The notes beneath the pieces were generated by a model. The model had not been told where the DNA came from. It did no database searches and was given only the letters and a program-made list of their open reading frames with translations. This document shows, in pieces, positions 10,370 to 21,374 of a stretch of DNA of 64,000 bases. Position 1 is the first letter of the stretch, and each line of letters opens with the position of its first letter. Origin of the DNA: Plazaster borealis (lineage: Eukaryota; Echinodermata; Asteroidea; Forcipulatida; Labidiasteridae); the NCBI GenBank assembly GCA_021014325.1, contig JAJGQC010000662.1, forward strand, positions 124,001 to 188,000, given 5' to 3'. Both the position numbers and the translations under genes were made by a program.

Positions 10370-10937
10370 TTAATTTCTGAACTTTTGGTCAATGAGGTCT
10401 GCCCAATTGTCTTGAACGCCTTTAAGAAAATTAATAAGAGGTAAATGGCGAGACAGTTCTTCGTAACCGAAGCACCACACGATTTTCTGAAGCGTTTCAA
10501 CACACGTTATGCGCAATGGAAACATAAGTTTGCCAACTTCTCTATAGGGAAGCAGCGGATGATAGAGTGTCAAGTATTCTGAATTATTCTAAAAGTTATC
10601 AGTTATGATTTCTGGATGACCGACGGGATAAGCACAATATGTGTTGGTGAATGGTAATAATGAGGTAAAATCAATGTAGTTAATTATTTCTTTGATCTTA
10701 TAAAACAGACGTGCTGCATTTGTTCGCCCTACATAAAATTCATCCCTAGAATTAAGTATCACTCTCTTTTCTTGTTTGCCCTTCTCCCAAATTTTTGATT
10801 CCAATGACTTTGCTTCATCTATCGGTAACTGATTGAAAATGCCTTCCCATTCACACTCTCACATTTCTACGAAGTCAAAATTTGTTCTGGTCTGATTGAG
10901 GTCTTTTCTCTCCTTAGTTCTCATGTAAAATTTGTAC
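10370..10937 (-). pseudogene. Polinton-like family B DNA polymerase relic, polymerase-side part
   Basis: Two frames (10589-10804 and 10370-10573) show a protein-primed type B DNA polymerase of the kind carried by Polinton/Maverick elements. Visible pieces are FYVGRTNAARLFYKIKEI, YIDFTSLLP (motif A region, usually D-x-x-SLYP), YPVGHPEIITDNF, and LYHPLLPYREVGKLMFPL. Such polymerases copy the element's own DNA. The relic is broken: an in-frame TGA lies near 10855, the two blocks are in different frames around 10575-10590, and the catalytic motif C is absent. The upstream (N-terminal) part resumes at 15716 beyond the gypsy insertion. Confidence 0.6.
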
Positions 10938-10942
10938 ATATT
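10938..10942. repeat. Target-site duplication ATATT, left copy
   Basis: ATATT immediately precedes the left LTR and is repeated at 15716-15720 after the right LTR. A 5-bp duplication is usual for LTR elements. Confidence 0.85.
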
Positions 10943-11064
10943 TGTTAAATCTTCGGTTTATTCCGTATCTAAGCTACAAATCACAATGGCGTCGGCACAT
11001 GCACACACGACCTTTGACCTAATGGTTATTAGACTAGCGCTGTTAGTCGCTTGTAAACACAATA
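10943..11064 (-). repeat. Ty3/gypsy LTR (element 3' LTR)
   Basis: This 122-bp direct repeat matches the LTR at 15592-15715. It begins tgttaaatcttcgg and includes 'cacaatggcgtcggcac'. The two copies differ by about four substitutions and one 2-base indel. The adjacent inside sequence, on the minus strand AAAAAGGGACGGA, is the candidate polypurine tract. Confidence 0.9.
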
Positions 11065-11640
11065 TCCGTCCCTTTTTAGACAAAACCTCAACTTTTGTAA
11101 ACAATGGGAAACAAATGGAAATAGCCTAAAATGTTTAACAGCAGCCTATTTTCTGACTTACTACATGTGTGTTTCTGACAAGGCAATTTCTACAACTTGT
11201 ACAAAGACTTGATTGGATGTAAATAAAGTTGTTTTATCAGTAAACTATGCGTACAATATAAACCACACTTTTTGAGATTGTTTTAACTTTTAACATAGCA
11301 ATCTTTGAAAACCGGTCGTGCATGAACATAGACCAACTGCTTTTTAATACAATGAAAAGCTTTAACTTTTAAACAAACTTTGATAAACAAAGAACAATGC
11401 TTTCAATGTTTTCAATGTAACTCTCATCTTTGAGTTCAAGGTTCTGTCCAGTTCATTCAGTTTAGAACAAAGTCTTTGTATTTCGGAGGCATGCCACACT
11501 GTCTTTTGGGTCTGGCAGTGTGTGGAGAAGATTGTCTGTCTACTACAGTTGGGGGTCGCGACTGAATTGGTATCTGCCAAACTCTGAGTCGGGGAAACTA
11601 AAATCTAGTTAGGGACAGCACTTCCGTGATCCACTTTGGA
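11065..11640 (-). other. Gypsy 3' non-coding region
   Basis: This is the stretch between the end of pol and the 3' LTR. Its short frames (for example 11362-11580) do not resemble an envelope gene. Confidence 0.5.
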
Positions 11641-13040
11641 TGGTTGAATGGCAGGGTCAGACAGTGGCATTTCCGCGTCACGTGCAGTTTGCATAAATTT
11701 CCTCACATGGCTAGTGTTTCGCGAATACTGAGCACATTATTGGGAGGCAACTATGACACTATTGCCAGTTTTGCTCACAATTGTGAAGGGTTCAGGGTTG
11801 AACGGGGTAGAAAACTTGTTTGTTTTCTCTTGTCTCACAAGGACTTGATCACCGACTTCCACCTCGGAGTATTTTGCATTCCGACGAGCGTCCGCGTACA
11901 GCTTGGCTTTTCCTTTGTTTTCGGCATCGCGATCCCGGACTTCAAGTCAGAATGATTATCGGCCTGAAACACTGGTAGTTTTCCGCGCATTTTCCGATTG
12001 AACAACAACTCAGCTGGCGTTTTCCTTGTGGCGGGGTGTTCGGTAGCACGATATTTTGTGACATATTTTCGTAGTTCCTTTCGCCAGTTTTGACCTTCGG
12101 CCTGTGCGATACGGATTCGTTTCATGATTGAGTCGTTTTGGCGTTCCACTTCGCCGTTGGCTTGAGCCCACTTAGCTGTAACCTTGACATGGTCTATACC
12201 GTTCTCCTCACAGAACTCGCGAAACTCATGAGAACGGAACTGGGGACCATTGTCGGATTTCAGTGTCACTGGAAGTCCATGACGGCTGAAGATTTCCTCT
12301 AGGGAATCAATGACTTAGTCCGCGGTAGTGGAACTCAGTATCTGGTACTCATAGTATCGGCTGTAGTAATCAATCACTACTAGAACGGAATGTCCTGATG
12401 GAAATGGTCCAAGTAGATCCGTTGCTAAGTCCTGCCACGGACCGTCAGGGAGCGTGGTTGGTCTCAGTGGCTCGGGGGGGGGGGGGTCAGGTCGTGCTAC
12501 AATTTGACATCCATGGCACGATCTGCAGAACTTTTCGGCACCTTTTTCCATTCCTGGCCACCATACTTTTGTGCGAAGGTTTTGCTTTGTTCCCACAATA
12601 CCAAGGTGACCCTCGTGCGCGAGAGCTAAGGCTTGTTGTCTGAGTTTCTGTGGTAGAACGATACGCGTCCCGCGTAATATCATTTGTCCAATGACACATA
12701 ACTCTCCCGCGATTGGCGCATACGCCTTACAGTTTTCAAAGTGCCCGGTTCGAATTGCTTCTCTTAACTCTGCTAGCTCTTTATCCTCTGCGGATGCGCT
12801 TTCAACTTGTTTTGTTGTCATAGCACTCGGTGTGGCGGAGATGGCTACAAAACGCACATAGTTCTCTGCCCCGTGGTCATGCTTGAACTGAATCTTTTCC
12901 TGCGAAAGCCGGGACAAAGCGTCGGCGATGTTTTCGCGTCCGGGGATGTATACAACTTTGTATTCGTATGGCTGTAGGCGTAATACCCATCGCTCAACTC
13001 GTGCACATGGTTTAGATCGGGGACCATAAATCGCCTCCAA
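11641..13040 (-). pseudogene. Gypsy integrase, broken
   Basis: The frame 12315-13040 begins with the end of RNase H (PGRENIADALSRL). It then has the HHCC zinc-binding segment (H-x3-H in HEGHLG, then CRSCHGC) and the first catalytic Asp region (ATDLLGPFPSGHSVLVVIDYYSR). After an in-frame TAA near 12315 the frame 11835-12269 carries the second Asp (KSDNGPQFRSHEF) and the catalytic Glu (NGEVERQND). A frameshift near 11940 moves the C-terminal domain to another frame ending near 11640. Integrase would insert the cDNA into the host chromosome. A G-rich run at 12474-12487 encodes a Pro stretch and may be a source of length error. Confidence 0.88.
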
Positions 13041-14463
13041 TGGTTTGTGATCAGTCAGTAGTTCAAAACTGCGACCATAGATGAAAGCGTGAAATCTTTC
13101 ACAAGCCCAGACGAGTGATAGGGCTTCCTTCTCTGTTTGCGAATATCTCCTCTCGCAATCTGTCAGACTGCGACTGGCATAGCAGACTGGAACTAACTGT
13201 CGCGTTGTTCCTGGACTAAAACGGCACCCAGTCCTACTGGACTCGCGTCAGCTATCACCTTTGTCGGTGCGTTCTTGTCGTAGTACGCGAGTGTAGTTGC
13301 GTTTGCGAGGCTCTCCTTTAGCGAATTGAAGGCTGTTCGCTGGTAAGGTCCAAATTGAAATGGAATTCCTTTCCTGGTTAGCTTTCGAAGTGGATCCGAT
13401 GCTGTAGCAAAGTTAAGTATGAATCTGCTACTAAACCCAACTAGGCCAAGAAAGCTTCGAATCTCTGAGACGCTTTCCGGTTCGCGAAATTCTGCTACAG
13501 CTCTTACGCGCTCTTGTGTAGGACCAATGCCTTTCTCTGATAGTAGGATTCCCATGAATACCAACCGACTCATGTTAAATTGGCATTTCTCTCGGTTCAA
13601 GGTAAGACCTACCTCCTCTAATATGCGTAACACTGCGAATACTCTGTTATCGTGTGTCTCCTTGTCAGACGCATGAACGATGATGTCGTCTGAGATGTTT
13701 TCCACACCTTCAAGTCCCGCTAGTGTCTTTGCGATCATGTATTGGTATTGTTCACTGGCAGAGCTAACTCCAAAGAGTAGGCGTTTGTATTGGTAGAGAC
13801 CGCAATGAGTAACAAAGGTTGTGATCCTCGCGACTCCTTATCAAGCTCCAACTGGTGATAGCCCCATTTGAGGTCGAGCTTGCTGAAGAACTTTGATCCA
13901 TTCATTGTCTGCAACAGTTCATCTACTGTCGGTATTGGATGACGACCGCGTATTATCGCGTCATTAGCGCGTCTCATGTCGAGGCAGAGTCGTATGTCAC
14001 CATTCGGTTTTGGCACCGTGACTACTGGATTGACCCAAGGGGTTGGACCATCCACACGCTCAATGATATCGAGATCCTCCAATTCACGAATCTTTTCCTC
14101 CACTCTACTGCGTAAATTGAATGGAGTGCGTCTTAGTGGTTGTGCTACTGGCTTTACAGAGGGGTCAATGTGAAGCTTCACTTGTTCAGTTTTGAGCTTA
14201 CCCACGCCTTTGAACACATCTGGAAACTGCTTATGGAACTGGGTCGAGCCGCTGTTTGTGCGCTCATCAATACTGGCTACCTCTGTGGTGTGTGGAGGAC
14301 CGTTAGCTGCATCCACTCCAATTTTGAGTACACCCAACTCCATTGCAGCAACTTTGCCAAGTAAAGGAACACCTTTGCCTTTAATGACAATGAATTCAGC
14401 TGGTACAGATTTTCCTGATATACTCGCTTCACAGCTGAAGAGACCTTTCAACGATATGCCCAC
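13041..14463 (-). pseudogene. Gypsy reverse transcriptase and RNase H, broken
   Basis: The frame 13735-14463 has the N-terminal RT with TPWVNPVVTVPKPNG, DIRLCLDMRRAN and SKLDLKWGYHQLELDKESRG, so the first catalytic Asp is present. A frameshift around 13800 shifts to 13193-13738, where the catalytic pair is seen in ISDDIIVHAS, then RSFLGLVGFSSRFI and the RNase H start DASPVGLGAVLVQ. A further shift near 13195 separates the rest of RNase H. Together these enzymes would copy element RNA to DNA. Confidence 0.88.
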
Positions 14464-14605
14464 AATTTCCTGTTTGGTGGGGCGACACGGGATTCACACT
14501 TAATTTTGGCATTTTTCAGTGATTCCCATGTATGTTCATCAATAACATTGCTCGTGGCCCCAGAATCAATCAACATGTGAAGGTCAATTCCACCAACAGT
14601 TACTT
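14464..14605 (-). pseudogene. Gypsy aspartic protease segment
   Basis: On the minus strand around 14550-14578 the sequence reads HMLIDSGATSNV, the D-S-G active site of a retroviral-type aspartic protease. It lies between gag and RT as expected. It is not in one open frame with the flanking domains. Confidence 0.7.
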
Positions 14606-15575
14606 TCATCTTATTCGAGTAGGTATTCTCGTGGATGAGAAATGCATAGTCATGCGATGGTTCTGAATATGAAGATGTTGCTCACCGATTTGGTTGATTG
14701 TTGGCTTGGACTTGGTCTTGCAGACTTTGGCAAAATGATCTCTTCCAGAACATTTTTGGCATGTCTGGCCTCTTGCGGGGCACTTGGGGTCTCGACAAAA
14801 TGCCCAGTTCGACCACACCTGTAACAAGCACCTTTGGTAGTCATGGTAGTGGTTGCGGATTTCACCGATTGGTTTTCCTGTCTCTGATATTTGGATTGTT
14901 GGGTCCATTTCTTAGGCTTGCTTGATTTGTCATGAGGCTTTGGTTTCCTGTCAGACACCATGTTGACAGTAGTGTCAGACTGAGAGGTTTTGCCCTTGAC
15001 ATACAGTGCAGCCATCTGACTTTCTACCTTTTCACATTTATCAGCTACTTTCATTGCCTTTGCTAAAGTTAGTTCATCCCCTGCTTCCAATAGCTTGCGT
15101 CTAACGTAATCAGATTTGCACTTACTCAGCACAGCATCTCTTATCTGGTTGTCTTTTCACCTCCAAAATCACAGTCTCTAGCCGCTCTCCGAAGTCTGGT
15201 TACAAATTGTAATACTGTTTCCCCTTCCTTCTGGTCGACTTGGTGAAAAGTCTGCCGTGCAAATGCTGCATTTTTCTGCGGCACGAAGTATTTGTTCAGT
15301 GCGGTTTTGGCAGCGTCAAAATCAGTAGCAACGCCCGTGTCCGGTAGTGTCAAGAAAATTTCCTGTACGTCCGGCCCGGCAAGATGGAGCATTAGTGCAC
15401 GTCGTCGTTGCTTCACCTCCGGTGCCGTGGTGGACCCAATAATATGGCCTTTGCCGTCTGCATACAGCTCGAACGACATCAGCCACCTTTCCCATCGTGG
15501 TCCAAGGGTTGCTGGCTCCGAAAAACAGTAAAATATGGGGATAACTATTTTCTCCATGATTTTTTTCGAATCCAT
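14606..15575 (-). pseudogene. Gypsy gag with zinc knuckles, broken
   Basis: The frame 15141-15575 begins MDSKKIMEKIVIPIFYCFS just inside the primer-binding site. It has the usual gag core (GPRWERWLMSFELYADG, FVPQKNAAFARQTFHQ, GETVLQFVTRLRRAARDC). After a frameshift near 15140 the frame 14650-15132 has a basic linker and the first CCHC knuckle (CYRCGRTGHF). The second knuckle (CPARGQTCQKCSGRDHFAKV) is in the overlapping frame 14606-14908. The product would form the particle and bind RNA. Confidence 0.85.
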
Positions 15576-15591
15576 GCATCCTCGTCGCCAA

Positions 15592-15715
15592 TGTTAAATC
15601 TTCGGTTTATTCCGTATCTAAACTATACAAATCACAATGGCGTCGGCACATGCACACACGACCGTTGACCTAATGGTTATTAGACTAGCGCTGCTAGTCG
15701 CTTGTAAACACAACA
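15592..15715 (-). repeat. Ty3/gypsy LTR (element 5' LTR)
   Basis: This 124-bp copy is the partner of 10943-11064 and carries a 2-base insertion relative to it. It is followed by ATATT (15716-15720), the second target-site copy. Confidence 0.9.
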
Positions 15716-15990
15716 ATATTTAAGACTGGATGAATATCATCACGATTCATATAACATATTTGACACCCTTGTCAAAAGCACCCATGAAGTTCATATACGG
15801 TATTATTTAGCAACACGAGTGCGTTCTCTGATAGTTTTTACAGGCTGATGCGAAAGTCATACAGTTCTTGAAGGGATCAACACCTTTCTCATCTATCATA
15901 GTAACAGCCATAAATAACTCCCTGAATTGGATGCCAAAAAAAATAAGAATGTCCACGTCACTCTTACAATATGAAAAAGTAGTTCATCCT
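15716..15990 (-). pseudogene. Polinton-like DNA polymerase relic, exonuclease-side part
   Basis: On the minus strand this stretch reads YCKSDVDIL (a Y-x3-D pattern fitting exonuclease motif III of family B polymerases), then FRELFMAVTMIDEKGVDPF and FASACKNYQRT, before stop codons. This is the part expected just upstream of the polymerase motifs found at 10370-10937. The two halves are separated only by the gypsy element and its target duplication, so they were one polymerase gene before the insertion. Confidence 0.58.
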
Positions 15991-16021
15991 GTAGGTTTCA
16001 CCCGAGTAAGTTACTTTTGAT

Positions 16022-16480
16022 ATGCATACATTCTTAAAAGGTAAGGCTAATGAAAGAAAGGCTAATGGGGACGTCGCTAAAAAACCTATATCCAAACAAT
16101 GGGAGAACAAGGAGAAGTCCTCGATTAGCGGGATTTACAAACGTGTGCGTGTGGAAATACCCGCCCATCCTTGTGGGGTCCAAAAGGGATTCTTTGTTAA
16201 ACTTTGTACCCCACGGAGAAGAGAGGGAATAATAGAACAACACTAGCAGGACCCAACAATTCACCATCTGTGAGGGTGTGTGTGTACCGTGGACCTATAA
16301 CAAAGGGGATAATAGGTCCACGGTTGCTATCACAAAGGAAAACATTGTGGTCAACAGTTGCTAACACAAAGAGTTGAACAAAGAAGGGTCCACGATTGCC
16401 GGTGTTTACACACGTGGGCGTGTGGGGGTTATTTTCTTGTTTTAAAAGAAAAAGAAAAACAATCATATAACTCACATTAC
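16022..16480. repeat. Composite repeat related to 8083-8689
   Basis: Segments such as 'aatggggacgtcgct' and 'ccaaacaatgggagaacaa' are the reverse complement of 8120-8165. 'accccacggagaagagagggaataatag' resembles the complement of 8510-8560. 'agtcctcg' followed by 'gtgtgcgtgtgg' matches the direct strand. It also holds repeated 'ggtccacg(g/a)ttgc' motifs (16314-16400). Short frames here are not convincing genes. Confidence 0.6.
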
Positions 16481-17804
16481 CCCCTCCTATACCTACGACC
16501 TCAATGAACTCCGAATAAATTCAAAAACTCTAAGACGCATGGGTACAAGATTACTTTATTTTGTGTGAGCGTCTTTTCCTTGGTGCCTTATTTGGGTGAT
16601 GTTCGTCTAAAACCACGGTGTCATAGCAACGTACTAAACATTTACCCATGTATAGAACACCCCCCTTTTCCCCGAACGTCATTCCAATATGTCTAATCAG
16701 TACGAGTTTCACTTCTATGAGCAAATCGCCAGCGCCTCTATTCCACAACTTGAGGAACTGAAGGAGTCCGCTTACTTGGAATTTAGAGTGAAGCTCGGGT
16801 TGGTAGTAGATCAGCGCTCAAGACAAGACCTGATTTCAGAAGAAGCGACATGATCAGCTGCCAGGCGTGCCGACCGACGAGAATACGTGATTTTTCTCCT
16901 CCGTCATCAGCGGGAGTATTGGCATCCCTTGCAACTTGTGAAGGCCGTTGCACGATATTTTCGGCGTACCGGCCTGATAAGGTATCGCACGGACGTACTC
17001 CCGCACGAGTACTAACTACTCCCAGTTGTTGGATGTCTTGGTGGATATCCATCATCGCTACACATACATGATGGCTCTTCCCGAATTGGGTCATAGGCTT
17101 AGTCTTAACTATGTTTATGACGTATTTTAGGAGAGAGACATCCCGTGAGTTTCACCAAGGCTGTGGCCAAGACATCTTAAAATCGGTGAGTAGGGACTTA
17201 CCACCAATCATGATGATGGTGTTATTCTAAGACAACCCCAAGAAGATCAACAAATTAACTGATTGACTTTTAACACAGCTCAAACTGTTGTTATTACCAA
17301 ACAAACACTGGTTAATGACCGGTTTAGCAAAATCACAAGGTACCTGAAAGAGAACAATTAAAGGGGCAGCTTTGGTCGTTCCTTTTTTCTATCCTTTTCC
17401 CGTATACCCCTTTTTTGTAAGCACATGTAATTTATTGTGTGAGGGTGCCTGTGTTATTATCCTTTCTTATCAACATTGTGTCACTTCCGTGCGGCACGAA
17501 ACCTGGCCACCCGCAAACCTGCGTGGGTCTTTTCACAAACCTCGACTTGGGCTCCGGCTCTTGCTTGGACTCCACATTTTCACATTTCTCCTTGTTTTGG
17601 AAATATAATAGCATTTTTTCTTAAAGTTGTCTCATAAATGTTAAAATCATGCTATTTTTCTTCATAAAATATTGCAAAGTTAGAACCTGGTGCACTCAAA
17701 AAAAATATTTTTAACAGTCTTATTTACAATTATATACTTCACTATTGGGAAAGCTGACAAAAATAAAAGTTTAATTGTAGTTCGAGTTGATATAATTTAG
17801 GTCA
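16481..17804. other. Unassigned stretch
   Basis: A 103-codon minus-strand frame (16783-17094) has normal-looking composition and begins MTQFGKSHHVCVAMMD. I recognise no family. Other frames are short, and no repeat boundary was seen. Confidence 0.4.
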
Positions 17805-18110
17805 GGGATAGATTTGTTTATCCCTTGTTCATCAAACCCAGCCGAAAAGATGAGGGGATAGATTTGTTTATCCCTTGTTCATCAAACCCAGCCGAAAAGA
17901 TGAGGGGATAGAATTTTCTACCCCTTGTTCCTCAAATCCAGCAGAAAAGAGGAGGATAGAACTTTCTAACCCTGATTCCTCAAACCTAGCTGAAATGAGG
18001 AGGATAGAATTTTTATCCTGTGTTCCTCAAACCTAGCCGAAAAGTGGAAGGGATTTGTGTATCCTTTGCAGCTGCTCAAATCAAGCGAATGAAGAGGAGG
18101 GGGATACATT
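17805..18110. repeat. 50-bp tandem repeat
   Basis: The unit starts gggatagatttgtttatccc at 17805, 17855 and 17905 (exact 50-bp period for the first copies). Three or more diverged copies follow. Each unit can form a short hairpin (gggata..tatccc) and contains 'agccgaaaagatgagggg'. That phrase recalls 'atccgacaaaatgagag' in the 7.5-kb minisatellite. Confidence 0.85.
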
Positions 18111-18204
18111 TGTTTTATCCCTTGGACCCCAAACATGACAAAATGTGCGTTATATTTCCAACAAATAACTGGAATTTAACAATGTTTAAATTGTTAGCTT
18201 TGAA

Positions 18205-18565
18205 CAATTAGAATGATTTCTAAAATCTGGAGCATGTTTTTCACAATTTAGAGGAAAAAATGGTAAAAGACAAATGTGTTGCTTTAAAATCCTGTTTCGA
18301 CTGCAATTTTTTGACTATAATGGCAATTTTAAGCTGTAAATTTGAAAAATAACCAAATCTGAAAAAGGCAGTTAAATGTGAACCTGTTCTAGACAAATAA
18401 GATTGTTACGTAAAATCTGGAGCATGTTTTTCACAATTTGAAGGAGAAAATGGTAAAATCCTGTTTCGATAGCAATTTTCGGACTATGATAACAATTTTA
18501 AGCTGTAAATTTGAAAAATAACCAACGTAAAAATGCAGTTAAAAATTAACCTGTTTTCAATACAC
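18205..18565. repeat. About 190-bp tandem duplication
   Basis: 'taaaatctggagcatgtttt' occurs at 18221 and 18411, and the match continues through 'aatcctgtttcga' and 'ttttaagctgtaaatttga'. Two copies are present, with small deletions in the second. Confidence 0.8.
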
Positions 18566-18786
18566 AATTTCTCAGAAAACACAAACTTTGTTATATCGAA
18601 CAAACTGTACCCTTAACAGATCGCAACATTCAGAAAATACTCTTATGAGCAACTTTTCCTGTATCATTATTTGTGCGTGTCTGTGTTATTGATTGACGTT
18701 ACAGTGTTTCACTATGTTTAGTCTGGGTCAAGCGTTTGTGTCGCACAATCGCCACCGGGATCCCACGAAGGCGGCCTCCATGCATG

Positions 18787-18985
18787 ACACTGTAAAAACT
18801 GGGTGTTGTCACACAGAAGAATCAAAATTTGCAACATAGTGTGTTAAAATAACACTAATTTCTGCAAAAACAATGACATCGGTGTAATGTTAACACCCTA
18901 AGATGTTAATTTTGATTCTCTCTCCGGTATCTATAAAGTGACAGCGCCCATGGTGTCAATTTTAACACCCCAGTTTTTACAGTGT
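18787..18985. mobile_element. Palindromic MITE, copy 1
   Basis: The terminal inverted repeats acactgtaaaaactgggtgtt and its partner end in cagtgt. Most of the 199-bp body is self-complementary ('gaatcaaaatt' with 'aattttgattc'; 'gtgttaaaataacac' inside). A second member of the family lies at 44700-44930. The family is non-coding and needs a transposase from elsewhere; no clear target duplication was seen. Confidence 0.8.
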
Positions 18986-20161
18986 ACATTTAAATTTAAA
19001 AGCCGTCTGTGGTCAAACCCAAGAGGGAATTAGTTTTTTCTTACATATCGGATTAAATTATCATTGTTACATAGTGACCCTACCATTGGTTTCTTTACAA
19101 GTGACTTAGCTCTGGCATTCAAGGTGTCAAACGTAATGTAAACCCCAAATAGCAGCCGTAATTTTTACATCGAAAGATTAAACAAATAACTGACTGACAG
19201 TGTTCACTCTCCTAGTTCTCGTGAATCTGGTCTTTATCTTTGTGTGTTAGGGTGCAAGGTCTCTATTCAAAGAGGTATTTATCCAAAACAAGTGCTGACA
19301 AATGAGTTTGTCAATCTAAATATTTACATTGTGAATAGTGACTGGGTTCAAAGCGCCATTATTTTCCAAATAAATCAAATGAGTAACAATTGCTATGAAA
19401 TAATTTGATTGAGAACTTCAATGAGCTCCATTACTACTCATGTATACACTGCGAACATTCGAAACTGTTTTGTATATTAATTATTTATATTTGGGTAGTC
19501 TGGATGAAGATTTGACATGAATAAAACTGGATAGTTCCTCCTCATAACTAAACAGGAAATCCAGATGTCTATCGCATATTTTGATAAAAAATAAAAAAAA
19601 TGATTTTACAATGGTTCCCTAAGTGTGTTTTGTTTCTTTCTTTTTTTTTCTTACGTTTCCTTAAAGGTAATATACAGGATTGGTAAGGATAACAAATAAT
19701 CATTAATTAATTTTAATATGAAAGCTCACTGATTATTAAGTTTACACTAACGAAAACAAAATTCTGTGAAAACTTTTTCCTCTGAAATGAAATTATATTG
19801 GAGAAATTTGTATTTGAAAACCTTTTAAAAAGTGGGCAACAGCTGATCTCGGTTGTAAACAACCCACGTTATGGACAATGTCTGAAAACTGTGCATTTTC
19901 TGCTGACTCACACGACGGATTTAGCCCACATTTGTAAAAGTTTGTTATTTCATGGTAGATCACACAAAACATGAGCACTGTCTTCAGTCATATAGATTAA
20001 ATCAACTATGATAGCAATTAGCATTTAAAAGGAAAATACGGCTCGTGATACAATATTAACACGTAAATAGATACCGAGTTTTACAAAAATTAGTTTATTT
20101 TCCCCTCATTTGTTTTCTTTGTTTGTCCCTTTCCTTCTTCTTCTTATCGTGTCCACACACG
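18986..20161. other. No recognisable feature
   Basis: This is AT-rich intergenic sequence with no convincing coding region or repeat. Confidence 0.5.
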
Positions 20162-20445
20162 CTAGATGCTGTGTTTCAGCCAGAACTGAGCACAGTCGTT
20201 GGCACTTTTGTTAAATTCAGCAAGGTCTCCAGCCTCGCACCTCTGCTCTAGTAGGGGACATCTGAGTAGGTGCTCCATGTCTGTGGTTCTGAACCGCATA
20301 TGTAGGTGACATCGTCGTTCAGATAGCCCCATTTCTTGAGAGTTACTTTGCAGCGATTGGTAGGCCTACATGATCTGAGTCGGTTGAGGCATTTCCATAC
20401 AGCCCAGCTTGAGTCAGCACCGGGTGGGGGTTCTTCTTTCATGGG
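20162..20445 (-). pseudogene. 3' end of a LINE ORF2
   Basis: The minus strand encodes the C-terminal tail of a non-LTR retrotransposon polyprotein. It reads WKCLNRLRSCRPTNRCK, KKWGYLNDDVTYICGSEPQT, then after a one-base shift MEHLLRCPLLEQRCE and a tail ending QFWLKHSI-stop. The C-x-C...H...C pattern is the zinc-knuckle-like end after the reverse transcriptase. Only the last ~95 codons are here, typical of a 5'-truncated insertion. The exact clade is uncertain. Confidence 0.65.
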
Positions 20446-21289
20446 ATGGGATCATCATCTGCACAATAATAATCATGAAAACTAAAAGCAATTTATTGTC
20501 TTCAAAAAGACTGGGTTTTATGATTCGTTGTTGACCGCTGCCCTAATTGCTTCGCTGCTATAAAATGTCCACTATGCCAAAAGTGTTGACTACTAGTCAG
20601 CCTTGCCATGTCTATTTCTCAGATGAGCTAGGGTGAACTTCCACTTGTTTGACAGGGACGTTTATGTGCAGTTATTTTTTTCACTAACAACTGGGATTTA
20701 AGTCATTGCTTTAAGCTTTCCCTCATTTCATAAATGGATTGGTTAACATTTAGAACAAGCGTGGGTAGAGGCATATTGTGCAAAGGAAACCTCACTTGTA
20801 TAACCAAGTTGTTTGTAATTTATTAACGACACAGCAATTAGTTTAAATCTTAGAAAAAGTCAAGGAATATGACCTTTCAAGTAAAATAAATTCCGTGTAC
20901 ATTTCCTCATTCCCTTTTACAGAAAACATAGTAGATTTTAGTTCTGAGTACTTGTAAATTATTGTTACAAAAATGTTTTCTTTTCGTATATGTATTAAAG
21001 TTTAAAATTTAATCTGGTTCAAATCTTAGCTAGACCAATTAAGGAAACACGAGAACTTAAGGATATGACATTCAGAATATTCAAAATAAACTATAACCGG
21101 CATTATTGTTTTAACAACATCTAATAAAAAGCATTACAGACACCCGGATTTCCTTTTTCTTTTAAAGGAGGAACATTCCAGGTTATTTAACGACGAATAA
21201 GCAAATTTGGCAGCCGGTCAAATTCCACAATCTTAATTTGAACAAATTTAGTTGGTCAACAATAAATTTTGTAAGTTCCTTGTTTGATT
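20446..21289. other. 5' flank of the Tie-like gene
   Basis: This is AT-rich with no recognised coding sequence. It is the nearest upstream region to the Tie-like start codon and may hold enhancers. Confidence 0.4.
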
Positions 21290-21374
21290 TTATTAGTTAT
21301 ATATATGGTTTTCCTTCTCAGAGTGGATATATATTAAGCAAGAGACTGCAGCAAATGTCTGCGGACAAAAAGTC
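21290..21374 (+). promoter_or_regulatory. Candidate core promoter or 5' UTR of the Tie-like gene
   Basis: A TATA-like gatatatatta lies at about 21326-21336, roughly 40 bp before the start codon. An out-of-frame upstream ATG at 21355 opens a 13-codon frame overlapping the main start. The 'ttccttctcag' just before (to 21320) could instead be a splice acceptor for a 5' UTR exon, so the promoter reading is tentative. Confidence 0.3.

Larger units (their letters stand above)
10943..15715 (-). mobile_element. Ty3/gypsy LTR retrotransposon, decayed
   Basis: A 4.77-kb element on the minus strand has short LTRs at both ends, an ATATT duplication, a primer-binding-site candidate beside the right LTR (minus strand TGGCGACGAGGATGC, 15576-15590) and a polypurine tract beside the left LTR. 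Gene order is gag, protease, reverse transcriptase, RNase H, integrase, as in Ty3/gypsy. Every domain can be read, but the coding sequence is split by several frameshifts (near 15140, 14600, 13800 and 13195) plus an in-frame TAA near 12315, so it is dead as assembled. It inserted into a Polinton-like DNA polymerase relic. The very short LTRs and the gag start right after the primer site resemble mag-type elements, but the clade needs a tree. Confidence 0.92.

Noticed and set aside
11362..11580. Envelope gene of the gypsy element
   Set aside because: There is no signal peptide, membrane segment or Cys pattern; it is more likely 3' non-coding sequence.
12398..12643. Plus-strand frames across the gypsy pol region
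   Set aside because: They are antisense to the integrase and RT reading frames, which carry the catalytic motifs.
16783..17094. 103-codon minus-strand frame as a host gene
   Set aside because: No domain is visible and it is isolated among repeats; listed only as unassigned.
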